A stretch of 64,000 bases of DNA from Paulownia fortunei (Eukaryota > Streptophyta > Magnoliopsida > Lamiales > Paulowniaceae). The stretch is from positions 19,799,869-19,863,868 of the forward strand of contig CM033116.1 of NCBI GenBank assembly GCA_019321725.1, read 5' to 3'. The notes under the pieces are model-generated. The model saw nothing but the letters and a program-made list of their open reading frames with translations. It did no database searches and was not told where the DNA came from. The translations under genes were made by a program, and so were the position numbers. Numbering within the stretch: the stretch's first letter is position 1; the number at the start of each line of letters is the position of its first letter. Shown here one piece after another: positions 1 through 11,189 of this stretch.

Positions 1-10
1 TCGTGCACAG

Positions 11-1784
11 GGTCCAGAAATTCGAACTGGGTTCTTGAAAGATGGCAAGCCTGTCCAATTGAAACAGGGCCAAGAGATCACAATATCCACCGACTACAGC
101 ATCAAGGGTGATGAGAACATGATCTGCATGAGCTACAAAAAGCTGGCTGAGGACGTAAAGCCTGGAAGTGTGATACTCTGTGCTGATGGCACAATCTCTT
201 TCACTGTTTTAGCTTGTGACAAAAAGCAAGGCTTCGTAAGATGCCGTTGTGAGAACACTGCAGTTCTTGGGGAGAGAAAGAATGTCAATCTTCCTGGGGT
301 TGTCGTGGACCTCCCAACTTTAACAGATAAAGACAAGGAAGATATCTTAAACTGGGGGGTTCCTAATCAAATTGACATGATTGCTCTTTCTTTTGTTCGC
401 AAAGGTTCGGACTTGGTGGAGGTTCGGAAGTTGTTGGGTGAACATGCAAAAAGTATCCTTCTCATGTCTAAGGTCAGTTACCGTTTTCGTTACCGATACA
501 CCCAAGAAACTCGACTTTGTCCTATTAACACAAAAAATAGCGTGGTTTATTTGAGTTGCCTGCTAGATGGGAGAAATATAGGCTTTCACTAAGTTTTCTT
601 TTTAAGTTACAGCAACAGGTAGCTGTTGAAGACTGAAAATGCATCCAGGTTTATATAATTCGTTGAAGAAATTTTTCATGACTTAAGAGTTGATGGTATT
701 CTAGTTGTTGGAATAATACTTCAATGGGAGACTTGAAATGTCTGAAGCAGATGTCATTCTCGATTGTTGGCTTCCCAATTAAGCTTCCATTATGTTTTGG
801 GAATACATTATGAGTGGTCTTTTGTTAGTAGTCTTTTAAGATTGGAATTTTGGATAATTACGGAAGTAAAATCATGAATTTTATTTTGATATTCTTCTGG
901 GCGTCACCTGCTGCGGGGCGGCAAATGATGTATATTTTCTTGTTCCTTATATTTGTTCTTTTTTTTATTAGGTTGAAAACCAAGAAGGGGTGGCAAATTT
1001 TGATGAAATTCTGGCCAACTCAGATGCCTTCATGGTAGCACGAGGTGATCTGGGAATGGAGATTCCAATTGAGAAGATATTTTTAGCTCAGAAGGTGATG
1101 ATATACAAGTGTAATATCCAAGGAAAGCCTGTTGTCACTGCAACACAGATGTTGGAATCCATGATCAAGTCTCCAAGGCCAACTCGAGCAGAAGCCACTG
1201 ATGTTGCCAATGCTGTTCTTGATGGAACGGACTGTGTAATGCTCAGTGGTGAAACAGCTGCAGGAGCTTATCCAGAACTTGCAGTTCGTACCATGGCCAA
1301 GATTTGTATAGAAGCTGAAAGCACAATTGACTACAGTGATGTTTTTAAACGGGTAATGGCAAATGCACCGGTCCCCATGAGTCCATTGGAAAGCCTGGCG
1401 TCATCTGCTGTTCGAACAGCTAACTCAGCTAAAGCAACTCTTATTTTGGTCCTAACCAGAGGAGGGAGTACTGCAAAGCTGGTGGCTAAATACAGGCCAG
1501 GAATGCCAATACTGTCTGTGGTGGTTCCAGAAATCAAGACTGATTCATTTGATTGGTCATGCAGTGACGAATCTCCCGCTAGGCACAGTCTTATATTCAG
1601 GGGATTGGTTCCCATTCTATGTGCAGGATCTGCAAGGGCTTCTCATGAGGAGTCAACGGAGGAAGCCCTGGAATTCGCTCTTCAGCATGCTAAAACAAAA
1701 GGACTCTGCAAGGTAGGAGATGCTGTTGTGGCCCTTCACCGAATTGGAACTGCATCCATCATCAAGATTGTGACTGTGAAGTGA
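11..1784 (+). CDS. Pyruvate kinase, cytosolic (3' two exons; 5' part outside window)
   Basis: Catalyses phosphoenolpyruvate + ADP to pyruvate + ATP, the last step of glycolysis, in the cytosol. Two exons are visible: 11-472 (preceded by the acceptor tail ending CAG at 10) and 972-1784, joined by GT-AG. They encode about 424 residues, so roughly the first 85 of a ~510-residue plant enzyme lie upstream. Visible landmarks are GPEIRTG at the start, ERKNVNLPG, IDMIALSFVRKGSDL, and the active-site signature ILLMSK-VENQEGV with its catalytic Lys; the intron falls exactly after that Lys. Next come ARGDLGMEIP, TQMLESMIKSPRPTRAEATDVANAVLDG, MLSGETAAGAYP and the C-terminal domain ending KIVTVK. There is no transit peptide in what is visible, and the sequence matches the cytosolic rather than the plastid type. 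No frameshift is seen. Confidence 0.96.
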
Positions 1785-3083
1785 TGATGATTTCACATGG
1801 GGGGAGTTCTGGTGGCTGGTTTTGGGTTTTGGGTTTTGGGGAACGAGTGAGTGATATAAGAAGAACGATGCTTATTTGCTTCTTGCTTATAATTTTTGCC
1901 CTTTGGAGGACGAACATCATAAGCTTTCTATTACTGCTTTACTTTTTTGTGCGCTGGACCTGTTGTGTTGTCCACCATTTTTGTCAGGCCTATTGAGCTG
2001 GACCTGTGATAAAATTTTCTATGTTTCCATATATATGGCAATACTATCTTTACAGCACATACTGACCATCTTGTTTGCCCTTGAAATAAGCTCTCCCTCC
2101 TTCCCTCTCGTCATGATGGTTTATGGCAAACCAAACCTCAAAAGAGTGTTTTCTTGTTACTCAGCAAATATTGCAGCGAGTGGGGCAAATCATATACTAA
2201 TATTTGGTATAGTTTTACTCTATTCCCGTCATTAGTTTCTATTACGAATTAGGAAGATGTCAATATTATGGTGGGATGAACATGAACAACCAGTGAATTA
2301 CCTATTATTGCAACCACTAAGACCTAGATTATTATATATGGATCAAATCTCTCGTGTTTGGAACCAAGTTATTCTTAGGATTGTTATTCTTGAGCATCAC
2401 TTGTCTGAACCATATTATAACCTCGAGGCACCCGAGTATGTGCCCACCACCATCTTAGGAGACATCCAACTTTGCATTTAGCAAAATTCCGAAGGCTTGT
2501 TGGTTAGTTCCTTTTTCTGAATCAGCTAGTGCGGTAAATCTTGAACTATTTTGGTTTGAACGAGAGAATTGACAAATAAAATTGGGTAGAATGCTGGAGG
2601 CCGTAGAGACCTACAATGGAATAATAAGTCTTTTCCTAGCCATTCAGATACAGGGCAGAAAACAGAAATGCTTCGTGGATCATGTCAAGATGTTCAAAAT
2701 GTGAACAGAACCCAGTCCATTCTGAGGTCGATCAATCTCAAACAGCACAAAGTCCATTTAGAGGGCTGACTTTTTCGGATGGGTGCAGGAATGACAAAGT
2801 CAAAGTTGACCAAGCTCAGTAATTCCAGAAAAGGATAAAATATTATACATCAAAACATCTTAAACAAGTTCCTATACAAATAAACAGAAAAGCCACAACA
2901 GCTCTTGCTTCAATCAGTAACAAGGTAAAACATCCTCTGTCTGAATATGGACGCATGAAAACACATCTCGCTTTTCTAATGTTACAGTTTGGTACGAAGT
3001 ATAGTACTATATACAAAGGCAACTAATGACATCTATGCTACATAAAGCACAATAAACAGATACCAGAACTCACTCTTGCAGAC
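1785..3083. other. Convergent 3' flanks of pyruvate kinase and the RING gene
   Basis: No gene is visible. The left part should be the 3' UTR of pyruvate kinase, beginning with a G-rich stretch at 1799-1841. The right part, nearest 3083, should be the 3' UTR of the minus-strand RING gene. Short open frames here lack similarity to anything I recognise and have no splice context. Confidence 0.6.
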
Positions 3084-4220
3084 TCAATTCTCATCCTCAC
3101 GTGAGGTACTTGGTGCGGCATGTGTAGATGACCCTGATATAGAAGTTGCGGATGAATTTCCACCACTAGATCGGGAACTGGAGGATGAAAACAAACTGCT
3201 GAAAGGCCATGGAAGGGGAACCGAAAATTGTCTCCCACTGTCATTTCGGTCATCCCCACCATTACCAGCATTGTTGTTACCATTACTACTCTCTTCATTG
3301 CTATTACTACTGTTATTTCTCGACCCCTCTGAATCAAGCTTCGACTCATCACAAGGTAACTGATACCTACAGATGGGACAAGAGCTATGAAGCTCCAGCC
3401 ACGGCAAAATGCACCTGCTGTGGAACTTATGTTTACAAGGCATCTCCTTAACTTCAGCCCCAATTTCACAGTCATCCAAACAAACAGAACACTGCAGCGT
3501 CTCCTCAATTTTCACAGTGGGTAAAGCTTCCACTGCCTCTTTCTGAGCTGGCGGTGTTCCATACCTGTTTGGATCATTCTCCGACAAATGCTGCAGCAAC
3601 AAGTCTAAACCTGGACCAATGAAATAATCACCTAGTGAGCCAATTGGTGCACGGTTTTGAGAGTCATTATTGGGGTCATAAGAACCCTGAACAATGATAG
3701 TCTGATTAAAGGGATTTATCAAAATCACATGCTCTCTGTCCGTATCATTATCTCTATCCCTGGTCCGTTCATCAGTCTCGAAATTCCCCGACTCAGATAG
3801 TATTCCAGCTCGCATGTCCTGGAGAAGCCGGAGAATTGTAGCTGAGCTCCTCCTCCTCCTCATTATAGACTCCAGTTGACGATCAAGCTCTGTCTCCCCA
3901 TCATGGTGTCGGTGATTGTTATCATTGCCATCCTCATTTTCATCCTCCTCAAATTCAATGCGCCTGATCCGACGGCGACGCCGCGGGTTACCCATCATAC
4001 CAAGCAAGATGGGGGCCCAGAGGGAGAGGGCACGATCAGGATCAGACCCCCCAAGTTCAAAATCAAGAGGGCTATCATCTCCTGGAGTGGCTGCAGATGC
4101 CATTTCTTCAACGAACCCGCTTTGGCATATGGGGCATTTTATTGTATCAATCCCCATTATCGGATTCACTGTCTGTGAACACATATGGCACCAATATTGT
4201 GACGCCTCTGCTTCCTCCAT
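3084..4220 (-). CDS. RING-H2 E3 ubiquitin-protein ligase (RING1-like, N-terminal zinc ribbon)
   Basis: A 378-residue protein in one coding exon, expected to pass ubiquitin from an E2 to substrate. Residues 11-32 carry two CxxC pairs (WCHMC and KCPIC), the small zinc ribbon typical of plant RING1-like/BRH2-type ligases. Residues about 68-130 hold Arg-rich and acidic low-complexity stretches. The RING-H2 domain spans 244-285 as CSVC ... C-K-H-K-F-H-SRC ... CPIC, with all eight metal ligands present and the Trp of PWLELH in the E2-binding position. The tail after 290 is a Ser/Asn/Gly-rich disordered region. The ATG at 4220-4218 gives the zinc ribbon at the right distance, and the stop is TGA. 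The substrate cannot be inferred; relatives have been linked to stress and immunity signalling, but that is family knowledge only. Confidence 0.93.
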   Translation of the reverse strand: MEEAEASQYWCHMCSQTVNPIMGIDTIKCPICQSGFVEEMASAATPGDDSPLDFELGGSDPDRALSLWAPILLGMMGNPRRRRRIRRIEFEEDENEDGNDNNHRHHDGETELDRQLESIMRRRRSSATILRLLQDMRAGILSESGNFETDERTRDRDNDTDREHVILINPFNQTIIVQGSYDPNNDSQNRAPIGSLGDYFIGPGLDLLLQHLSENDPNRYGTPPAQKEAVEALPTVKIEETLQCSVCLDDCEIGAEVKEMPCKHKFHSRCILPWLELHSSCPICRYQLPCDESKLDSEGSRNNSSNSNEESSNGNNNAGNGGDDRNDSGRQFSVPLPWPFSSLFSSSSSRSSGGNSSATSISGSSTHAAPSTSREDEN

Positions 4221-4261
4221 TGATGTTTCCCAAGCTGGGCCTTTTGATTTATTATTTTTAC

Positions 4262-5089
4262 CTGTTCATAACAAACGCCACTCTCATGTTAAAAATTAAG
4301 CCATTGAACTAAGAGTCCAACTTTGTCAACGACTAAATTAGGCTCCTTGTAAAAATCTCTAACTTTACATATCTTAACAATGCAGCAAAGTTGCGTGTTC
4401 CAACTCAGCAAATAAAAAAGCTTCTAATATCCAAGCCCATCAACAAAATATCTAAACAAAAGAATCAAAGAAACGAATAGGACCAAGTTGGCGGATCAAG
4501 ATTCAATCTTGTGGTCAACAAGGAGAAAATCCGTAGAGAATTTTTCTCCCTTTATTCTATATCAAGAAAAACAAAAAAGATAATGCTAAAAAAAGATCAC
4601 CTAATCTTACCCTTTTTGAGACGGAAGAAAAAGATTGATTAGAGTTGTTACAGTGCAAACTTCCAGAATTTGGCAGATCCAAACAGAACGAGGGGTTGTA
4701 GATCGTTAAGAATGAATATTTGGAGATTTGAATATTTAATGGCGTTAATAAGAAGAAAATAAAAGTTAGGTAAGAGGGAGTATTAGAAATCAGGTGGGCT
4801 GTGGCTTAAGAATGTTTACAACTAGAAAGATATGCATTCAAAAAGAAGGATCCCCAAGGTTAAAGAACCTATCAAGAATTTTGCTTTTTGTATTCTGTTG
4901 GCCTAAGGCCATAAACAAACATGTAAAATAACACACCCCAGAAAATTATTGGTTTGATTTTCATGATTGAACAAAGACAGCGGCATCACAGTTTCTACCA
5001 CCCAACATCAAGAAATATCATCTTCATCATTTAAAGTGAAAGAGGAAAAACGTCAAAACTCATAATCCAAAAGAGTATTTATGATTTAC
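4262..5089 (-). other. Probable leader (5' UTR) intron of the RING gene
   Basis: Read on the minus strand, a good donor (TTCAG then GTAAAT) lies at 5090/5089 and an acceptor (GAACAG) at 4262. This would give an 828-base intron in the 5' UTR about 41 bases before the start codon, with a first non-coding exon from roughly 5090 to 5270. The segment has no coding capacity. Only splice-site inspection supports this. Confidence 0.45.
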
Positions 5090-5289
5090 CTGAAGAACAA
5101 AAGATTCTGTTTTTGGCTGACCTTCTTCTTCTTTGATATGTTTGCTCTTATTTTCTCAGCTTCTGAAAACGAGCTGAATTCTGGGGAGTTTTCTTCATTT
5201 TTTTATTTTTATTTTGATTTTTCTCCATCTGTGTGTGTTTGTGTGTGTTGTGCTGGAATCTTTTAGTACTAGTATTTATTTACAATGGA

Positions 5290-6720
5290 AATGATGGGCC
5301 ATCTCCTTCAACACCATTTTTTTTTTCTTTTCTTTTTTGTATGTCAATCTGCTTACAGAATAATTAATTATAATACCATTGACAATAATAGTAAATAATT
5401 AAAGTGAAAAATAATTTATGTAGATGAAGAAAATGGAGTGTAATAATAGTAAAGAAAGAATGGATGAGGAACCAAGCAAGTTAAGCATTTCTTGCTGACA
5501 AGAGATTGAAGGAAAGTCGAACAAGGACGACACAAACAGGAAACAACCTCAAACCGCCTACTCCTATAATTATATACTATCTATCCAATTAAATCCTCTT
5601 TCCATTTTTTCTATTTTTCTTGCTTTCTACTTTCCTAAGAAAAGAATTAACGGACCATGTGGGGGAAATGGTGTAGAAGTGCTTAGCTGGCCATTTGTTA
5701 TTCATCCTATCCTTAGATGGGAGAATGTCCCACTCCCGCCATGCATTTGCTCTCGGCAGAATGAGTGGCCGAGATTTATAGACGACAATGGGCTCCAGTC
5801 GGTCCTGGATTGCTCCGAATCAGATGCGTTTTTGTGCACTAAATGGGGTACGGGTGGGGGAATGGGGTCCAATTATTTTGGATCCGGCTGAGTTCAAAAC
5901 GGGTTACGAGTTTAGTTAGAACCATCCCGTTATATACAGAAAATATTAGATTATCCTTAATTGCTTTCAACTCCTCTTTCCCTTTTCCTCAGTCTTTCTT
6001 CCGTGAGCATTTCTTCTTTGAATCTTTATGATTCAAATCTTCCCTTTTAACTTTCTTCAATTCTTTTGTCGGTCTTTCCTTTTTTCTAATATTTCTTTTG
6101 TTTTTTTTTTTCTTTATTTTGATTCTCTTAGCATTTTTTTTTCCAAATTTTCTTTCCTTAACGTTCTTCCTTCCATTTAATTCTTTCATTTAAATGAAAG
6201 AAAAATAACACTAACCCGATTCTTGAGATGATTTAACCCTAAAAACACAATCTTTTGGCCCTTTCCAAGCTGTTAATGCAAATCTGCAACTGACCCACCA
6301 AAAAAACCTGAACAAAACTCTAAGAAACTAGCCAAAAGCATAAACAAAAACATACAATTGGAAAAGTCAATGTTTTAACGGGTAACACGGGTTTTTCAAT
6401 AATCACAGACCATTGTACTGAAATTGCATGGAATTCTTTTCAATTTTTCTCCATTTTCTTCAGTTTTCTTTTCTTTGATTGTGGCCCGGGGAGTGGGTCT
6501 TCGGGTCTTCTTTTCTTTGATTGTGCAGAGAAGTGGGTCTCTAGGTCTAGAGGGTTAGACCCGCTCGGGTCTGGATCCAATGTTGGTGGGATTTAAGGTT
6601 AAATTGAGGCAAGATGGGTCGGGTTTGGGACATGTTGCTTTGGACGAATCTTAAATTTGGTCAAGCTTATTCTAGATTTGCTCCATTGTCGTTCAGATTC
6701 TCTCATTTTATCAATTCAAT
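5290..6720. other. AT-rich intergenic DNA with small repeats
   Basis: No gene is visible. The stretch contains polypyrimidine tracts, a perfect 22-bp palindrome at 6181-6202, and a roughly 42-bp tandem duplication around 6466-6550 built on TTCTTTTCTTTGATTGTG followed by a GTGGGTCT motif. A 70-codon open frame at 5679-5891 has no recognisable motif and I do not call it a gene. Confidence 0.5.
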
Positions 6721-6740
6721 TTTTTTAATAAAATAGATGA

Positions 6741-6870
6741 GAATCTGTACCTAATATATTGTGATCGAAAATCTTAATATTTATTGAAGATAGATTACGA
6801 TCACAGAGTCTGTATTTAATATATTGAGGTCGAAAATCTCTATATTTATTGAAGATATATTACGATCATA
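6741..6870. repeat. Two-copy 65-bp tandem repeat
   Basis: Unit 1 (6741-6805) and unit 2 (6806-6870) align end to end with few mismatches. Shared words include CTAATATATTG/TTAATATATTG, GTCGAAAATCT or GATCGAAAATCT, TATTTATTGAAGATA and ATTACGATCA. The period is exactly 65 bases. It is a simple local duplication in non-coding DNA. Confidence 0.85.
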
Positions 6871-7962
6871 AGTTTATTATGGTTATTTGGATAGTCCCTT
6901 GTTAAAACTATTCAATAGTTAAGTTAGTGAGAAATCTAAGGAGTCAATGTGAATAAGTATAAATAGAAATTTTAAATAAGCCATTTAACTTCTAACCAAG
7001 CCTTCTAATGATATTTATAGGCCAATCATGATATACGTACTGGGATATATGTCACTATATGGTGTACTTTGTGGTTGATCCCTCCAGAAGATCTATGACT
7101 TATGTTTCAGGTTGAGTTAAATTCTCATAATAAAATGCAAATCTTAACTATTTGGGAATACATTTCATGATTGGAGGTGTTTTGATTAATTAAGGGTAAA
7201 ATTTCCCCATCAATATAAAAAATTCGGGACAAAACCCTTAATATATTAAATATTTAATTTAAAATTTCTCATTATATTTTAGCAGATCACATATCAAAAA
7301 GGAGTTTATAGATAAGTCGTTTATATACAATTACCATATATATGGTATTTCACTTAGTATAAATATAGAGGTTGCATTTGCATTCTCCAAATTAACGTTT
7401 GAATATGAAATTGGGTTAATCACAAATACAACTTCAAAGGTCTAGTTTGTTTATAGAAATTATCCCTTTTAAGTTTTGAAATAAACATCCCCCTACGAGT
7501 AACAAATATCCAAAGAATTTAAGAAAGTTGTCAAAGTCCTTTTTACCCTTGACAAAAGTTAAAAAAAGGCGAAAAAGTTAAAAAATATAAACTGACAACT
7601 TTGACCCTCAATGTTTTGGCGCCTAAAAAGACTTCCTTCTCTCCTACTCTTTCACACGATTCTTAATCCCTCATTCTCTCACCAATGGGTAGCAGTGTAC
7701 CAAATGTACCCCTATTTCAAAAAAGAACAAATTAGTTTCTCCACCGACTCACCTCTAATGCCCACCATCAACTCATTTATTAAAAAAAGTAACTTACTCG
7801 CCTAGGGTTTGAGAGGCAAAATAAGGTAGATTTTAGCACTATAATATGATTTTTTTTTATTAGTGCAATGTTTGCATAAGATGGCTGATTTCTTCTAAAT
7901 TTAATGAAATATGTAACGTTTTTAGGTGTTGAACGTAATATGTGTGTGTGTTTTTGTATTTT

Positions 7963-8412
7963 TAGGCATTTTTATTTAGTGGTGTTGTAAAATGAGCAAT
8001 TTTATAAGTTTTATAAATATTTCATTTTTGGTATGTTCATTGATTTAAAGATTTTGTTGAAAATCCAAAAACTTTGGTGATATGCTGGTGATTAAGGTTT
8101 TTAGTACTTTTATATGTCGTTATATTATATATGGAAAACATATATCATTCTTTTGTGATTTATACATAACCACAAAGGGGTAAACGTAATGTATGTGTTG
8201 GTCGTAATGCATGTACATTTCTGTATATTTTTTGGAGGTTTTTTATTTTGTGGTGTTGTTGCAAACATTTTATTTCCAGCATGTTCTTTGATTGAAAATT
8301 TCCAAACTTTGGTGATATACTAGTGATTTAGGATTTTTGGAGTTTTAATATTGTGTATAGAAAATAATATACTAATTTATTGGCATTTGTAAATAACCAG
8401 ACAGGGTCATAA
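7963..8412. repeat. Diverged two-copy direct repeat (period about 270 bp)
   Basis: Copy 1 (about 7963-8180) and copy 2 (about 8235-8412) share, in order, TTTATTTAGTGGTGTTGT/TTTATTTTGTGGTGTTGT, the word ACTTTGGTGATAT, a TAGTGATTTAGG-like word, and a terminal AAATAACCA / CATAACCACA-AGGGGT-like block. Divergence is substantial, with many indels. The pair sits just upstream of a coding-like remnant and may be the terminal or subterminal part of an old transposable element. Confidence 0.6.
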
Positions 8413-8536
8413 TACATGATAAATGATAAGAAGTTGTTTGTCATGCATGACAAATCATAAAGAGGTCAGTGTAATGATAGCATACAATTGCTCTACTATT
8501 TGAATATTTATTTTAAATTATAGTTATTTTCTTACA

Positions 8537-9160
8537 ATGATGGGGACTCAGTTACATGACATTATTGTGCAGTATTGTGATTGTAAGTTCAAGATACAGA
8601 ATATTGATCCTAGTGGGTATCTTCATGAAAATTTATTAAATGATATTTCTGAACTGTTGATGATATTCCAACTGAATCAATTATATTAGTTGTCTTCAGT
8701 TGTAATTTGGAGTATTTGGATAAGAAAAAGATAGAATGAGTGTCAATTATACGTGCAAATTGCAATTACACTTTCTATTGTTGTTGATGGGTCATTTCAG
8801 AGATTAACTGAGGATGCATTAATAAGGCGAGAGATGAAGAATGGGAGGCTAATGGTGAAAGAGATGTTGAGCTAACTTTGGATGGAGATGGAGAACGAAC
8901 AAGTGAAGGAGTTGGGGAGCAAACTGAGTGAGATGATGCACAAACTAGAGAGGGGGATAATGAGAAAATTGGTTAAGGAGATAAATGGTGAGGAAGATGA
9001 GGAATGAACTAATAGTCGTAAAGAGAAACAAGTGGAAGGGGATGACAATAATGGTGAGGAGGTTGCTAAGAAAGATAATGATAATGCACAAGATGAAAAT
9101 GGGGGTGATGGTTAGGATTCTGACTTTAAGGGATATGAGAGTGACATAATTGGTAGGTAT
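8537..9160 (+). pseudogene. Decayed coding-like remnant, possibly from a Mutator-like transposase
   Basis: A 50-codon frame at 8537-8689 reads like protein (MMGTQLHDIIVQYCD ... SGYLHENLLNDISELL). It is followed by about 350 bases of GA-rich, Glu/Asp/Gly-coding sequence broken by stops in each frame, ending in a GYESDI-like stretch near 9130. An N-terminal ~50-residue module followed by a long acidic linker resembles the N-terminal part of many plant MULE transposases. No catalytic domain is present, so the family assignment is a weak inference. Confidence 0.35.
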
Positions 9161-11137
9161 TTTTGTAAGTTGGTATTATAAAGGGGGGTAAATGTCATGT
9201 TTGCAAACTACTTTTTCTAAGTTTGTTCTGTATAATTGTTATTTCTATAAGCTTGTGGCATCTTGAGAGGGAGTAAATGTAATTTTCTTAAACTATTATT
9301 TTTAAATTGTTCTAAATAAAATTATATTGTTGTGGTATTTGGAGGATTTCAACGAAAAAATAAGTTCATTCTGATTAAAAAAAGAATCATTAAAAATATA
9401 AAAATAAAATAAAAATTATATGTTATTGTTGTGGTATATTCGAAAGATTTGAATAAAAAAAAATACATTCTGACAAAAAAAAAAAAGAAAAAGATCAGGG
9501 AAAAAAATATATAAAAGAAATTAAAAATTTACTTAAACGGCCACATGTAAGAATATAAAAATTATAACTATTTCATTCCCAAGAAACTAAATGCATTACA
9601 AATTGACCCAAATACATTTTTATCCCAACACATTTGGCGAACCGCGTGTGGTGTAAAATTGGGGGATTACCCCGTCTCTTTTTTGGCTGACGTCAGCATT
9701 TCTTGTAATTGCGACAAGTACAATCTTTAAAACAGAGAAAACATCAAAGAAGATATTTATAATTTTTAAAGTAAAAAATAATGTTTATGTAAATAAGTCA
9801 AACCTCATTAAGGATGTTGCAATTAAGCCTATGGAATTTGTTTATCTCGAGCCATTGTAAAAAACTTGACTTAATATAGGGACCTTGGCCTTTTGGTTCA
9901 AACCAATTTAGTTTGGATTTGAGTTTTTGATATCCACCACTACAGCCTCCTGCCCTCTACCACCCACACCCAAAATGTATTCTCACGTCTATATTGTCCA
10001 CATTTACAATAGATCTCTTTGGGCTTCGTTTACTTTGGACTATTTTGTCCAACCTAATGGACTGTAATGGACCAGATATGTCATCCTATCTCATAGGTGG
10101 GGAAAATGAGGTGAGATAAGTAATCTTTGTGTCTCTTCCAAAATTATCATCCACATGGTATTACCACAATACCCATCCTTTTAAGCTTGAAATTACTAAT
10201 TCTTTCCCAAATTCCCTCATCTAACTTTGCTCACTGCCCTCTTCCATTTTCCTATTATTCTCTAATTTTCAGACTTCTATGCAGAATGCCACCTCCATTT
10301 TCAGACTTCCATTAAGACCTCCATTTTTAGAAAAAGCCACCATCCAAAAAAACTCATGAATAGAAATTGATCTATATAAATATGTTTCTATTCAATTTTA
10401 TGTGTACCAAAAACTTGAAACTTTTAAATATCATTCATTCTTAATAGGTCGTGAGCTCAAAATAGACCCAAAAGACTAAGTCAAGAGCTTCTTTTGAATT
10501 ATGGGGTGGAACAAAGATAGGAACCCATATGTCAAATTCATGGAGTTCACAAAATAATAGGCAAATTGGGGTATAATACATAAACTGAGCTCGTTGAGGC
10601 CATAAACTCTAAAAAAATCTCATATCAACACTATAAATATCATCTATCTTTATTATTAAAAAATACATAATTAATTACACATTTAATTGCTCTCAAATTC
10701 TCTGACTTTCATTAATGTCGGGTCAACTCCGACACTCCTAATAATTTTTTATGAACAAAGTAGTGACTCACATTATAGTTGACTTCAAGTAAAAAGTTTC
10801 AAGAAGATAATTGATACCACGTCAATTCCCAAACAAAAAAATTATTATTCTTATATTATTTTTATTCTTTTATGAAATATGGGATTATTTTAAATCATAA
10901 AAATATTGTGAGATGTTAATAGGGAAAATGTTTGTTAGGAAGCTTATTTTAGGTATATGAACTCCCAGACTAAGAATCGCCTTTTAACATTGCTTGAAAT
11001 TTGGGCCATAGCAGCTCATACAAAATGTTCAGCCCAAGCCCAATTATTTTCAATTTCATGAGTCCAACTACTTGTCGGTTTGTTAAATCATTTAATTTAT
11101 CTCTCTTACTATGACTAATCACAATATTTATTCACTC
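9161..11137. other. AT-rich intergenic DNA upstream of RHIP1
   Basis: No gene is visible. A short direct repeat around TTGTTGTGGTAT ... CATTCTGA occurs at about 9330-9385 and again at 9425-9470. The remainder is low-complexity A/T sequence. The part nearest 11137 should contain the RHIP1 promoter; I do not see an unambiguous TATA box. Confidence 0.5.
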
Positions 11138-11163
11138 GAAGAAGAAGAAGAAGAAGAAGGAGA
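11138..11163 (+). repeat. (GAA)n microsatellite in the RHIP1 5' leader
   Basis: A run of about seven GAA units followed by GGAGAAGAA lies 27-50 bases before the RHIP1 start codon, so it is probably transcribed in the 5' UTR. Confidence 0.85.
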
Positions 11164-11189
11164 AGAATATCCAGCGATTAATTAAGAAG

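Noticed and set aside
3876..4299. Plus-strand frames opposite the RING gene
   Set aside because: Antisense shadows of the RING ligase coding exon.
5679..5891. 70-codon frame downstream of the RING gene promoter
   Set aside because: No similarity to anything recognised and no supporting signals; could be chance.
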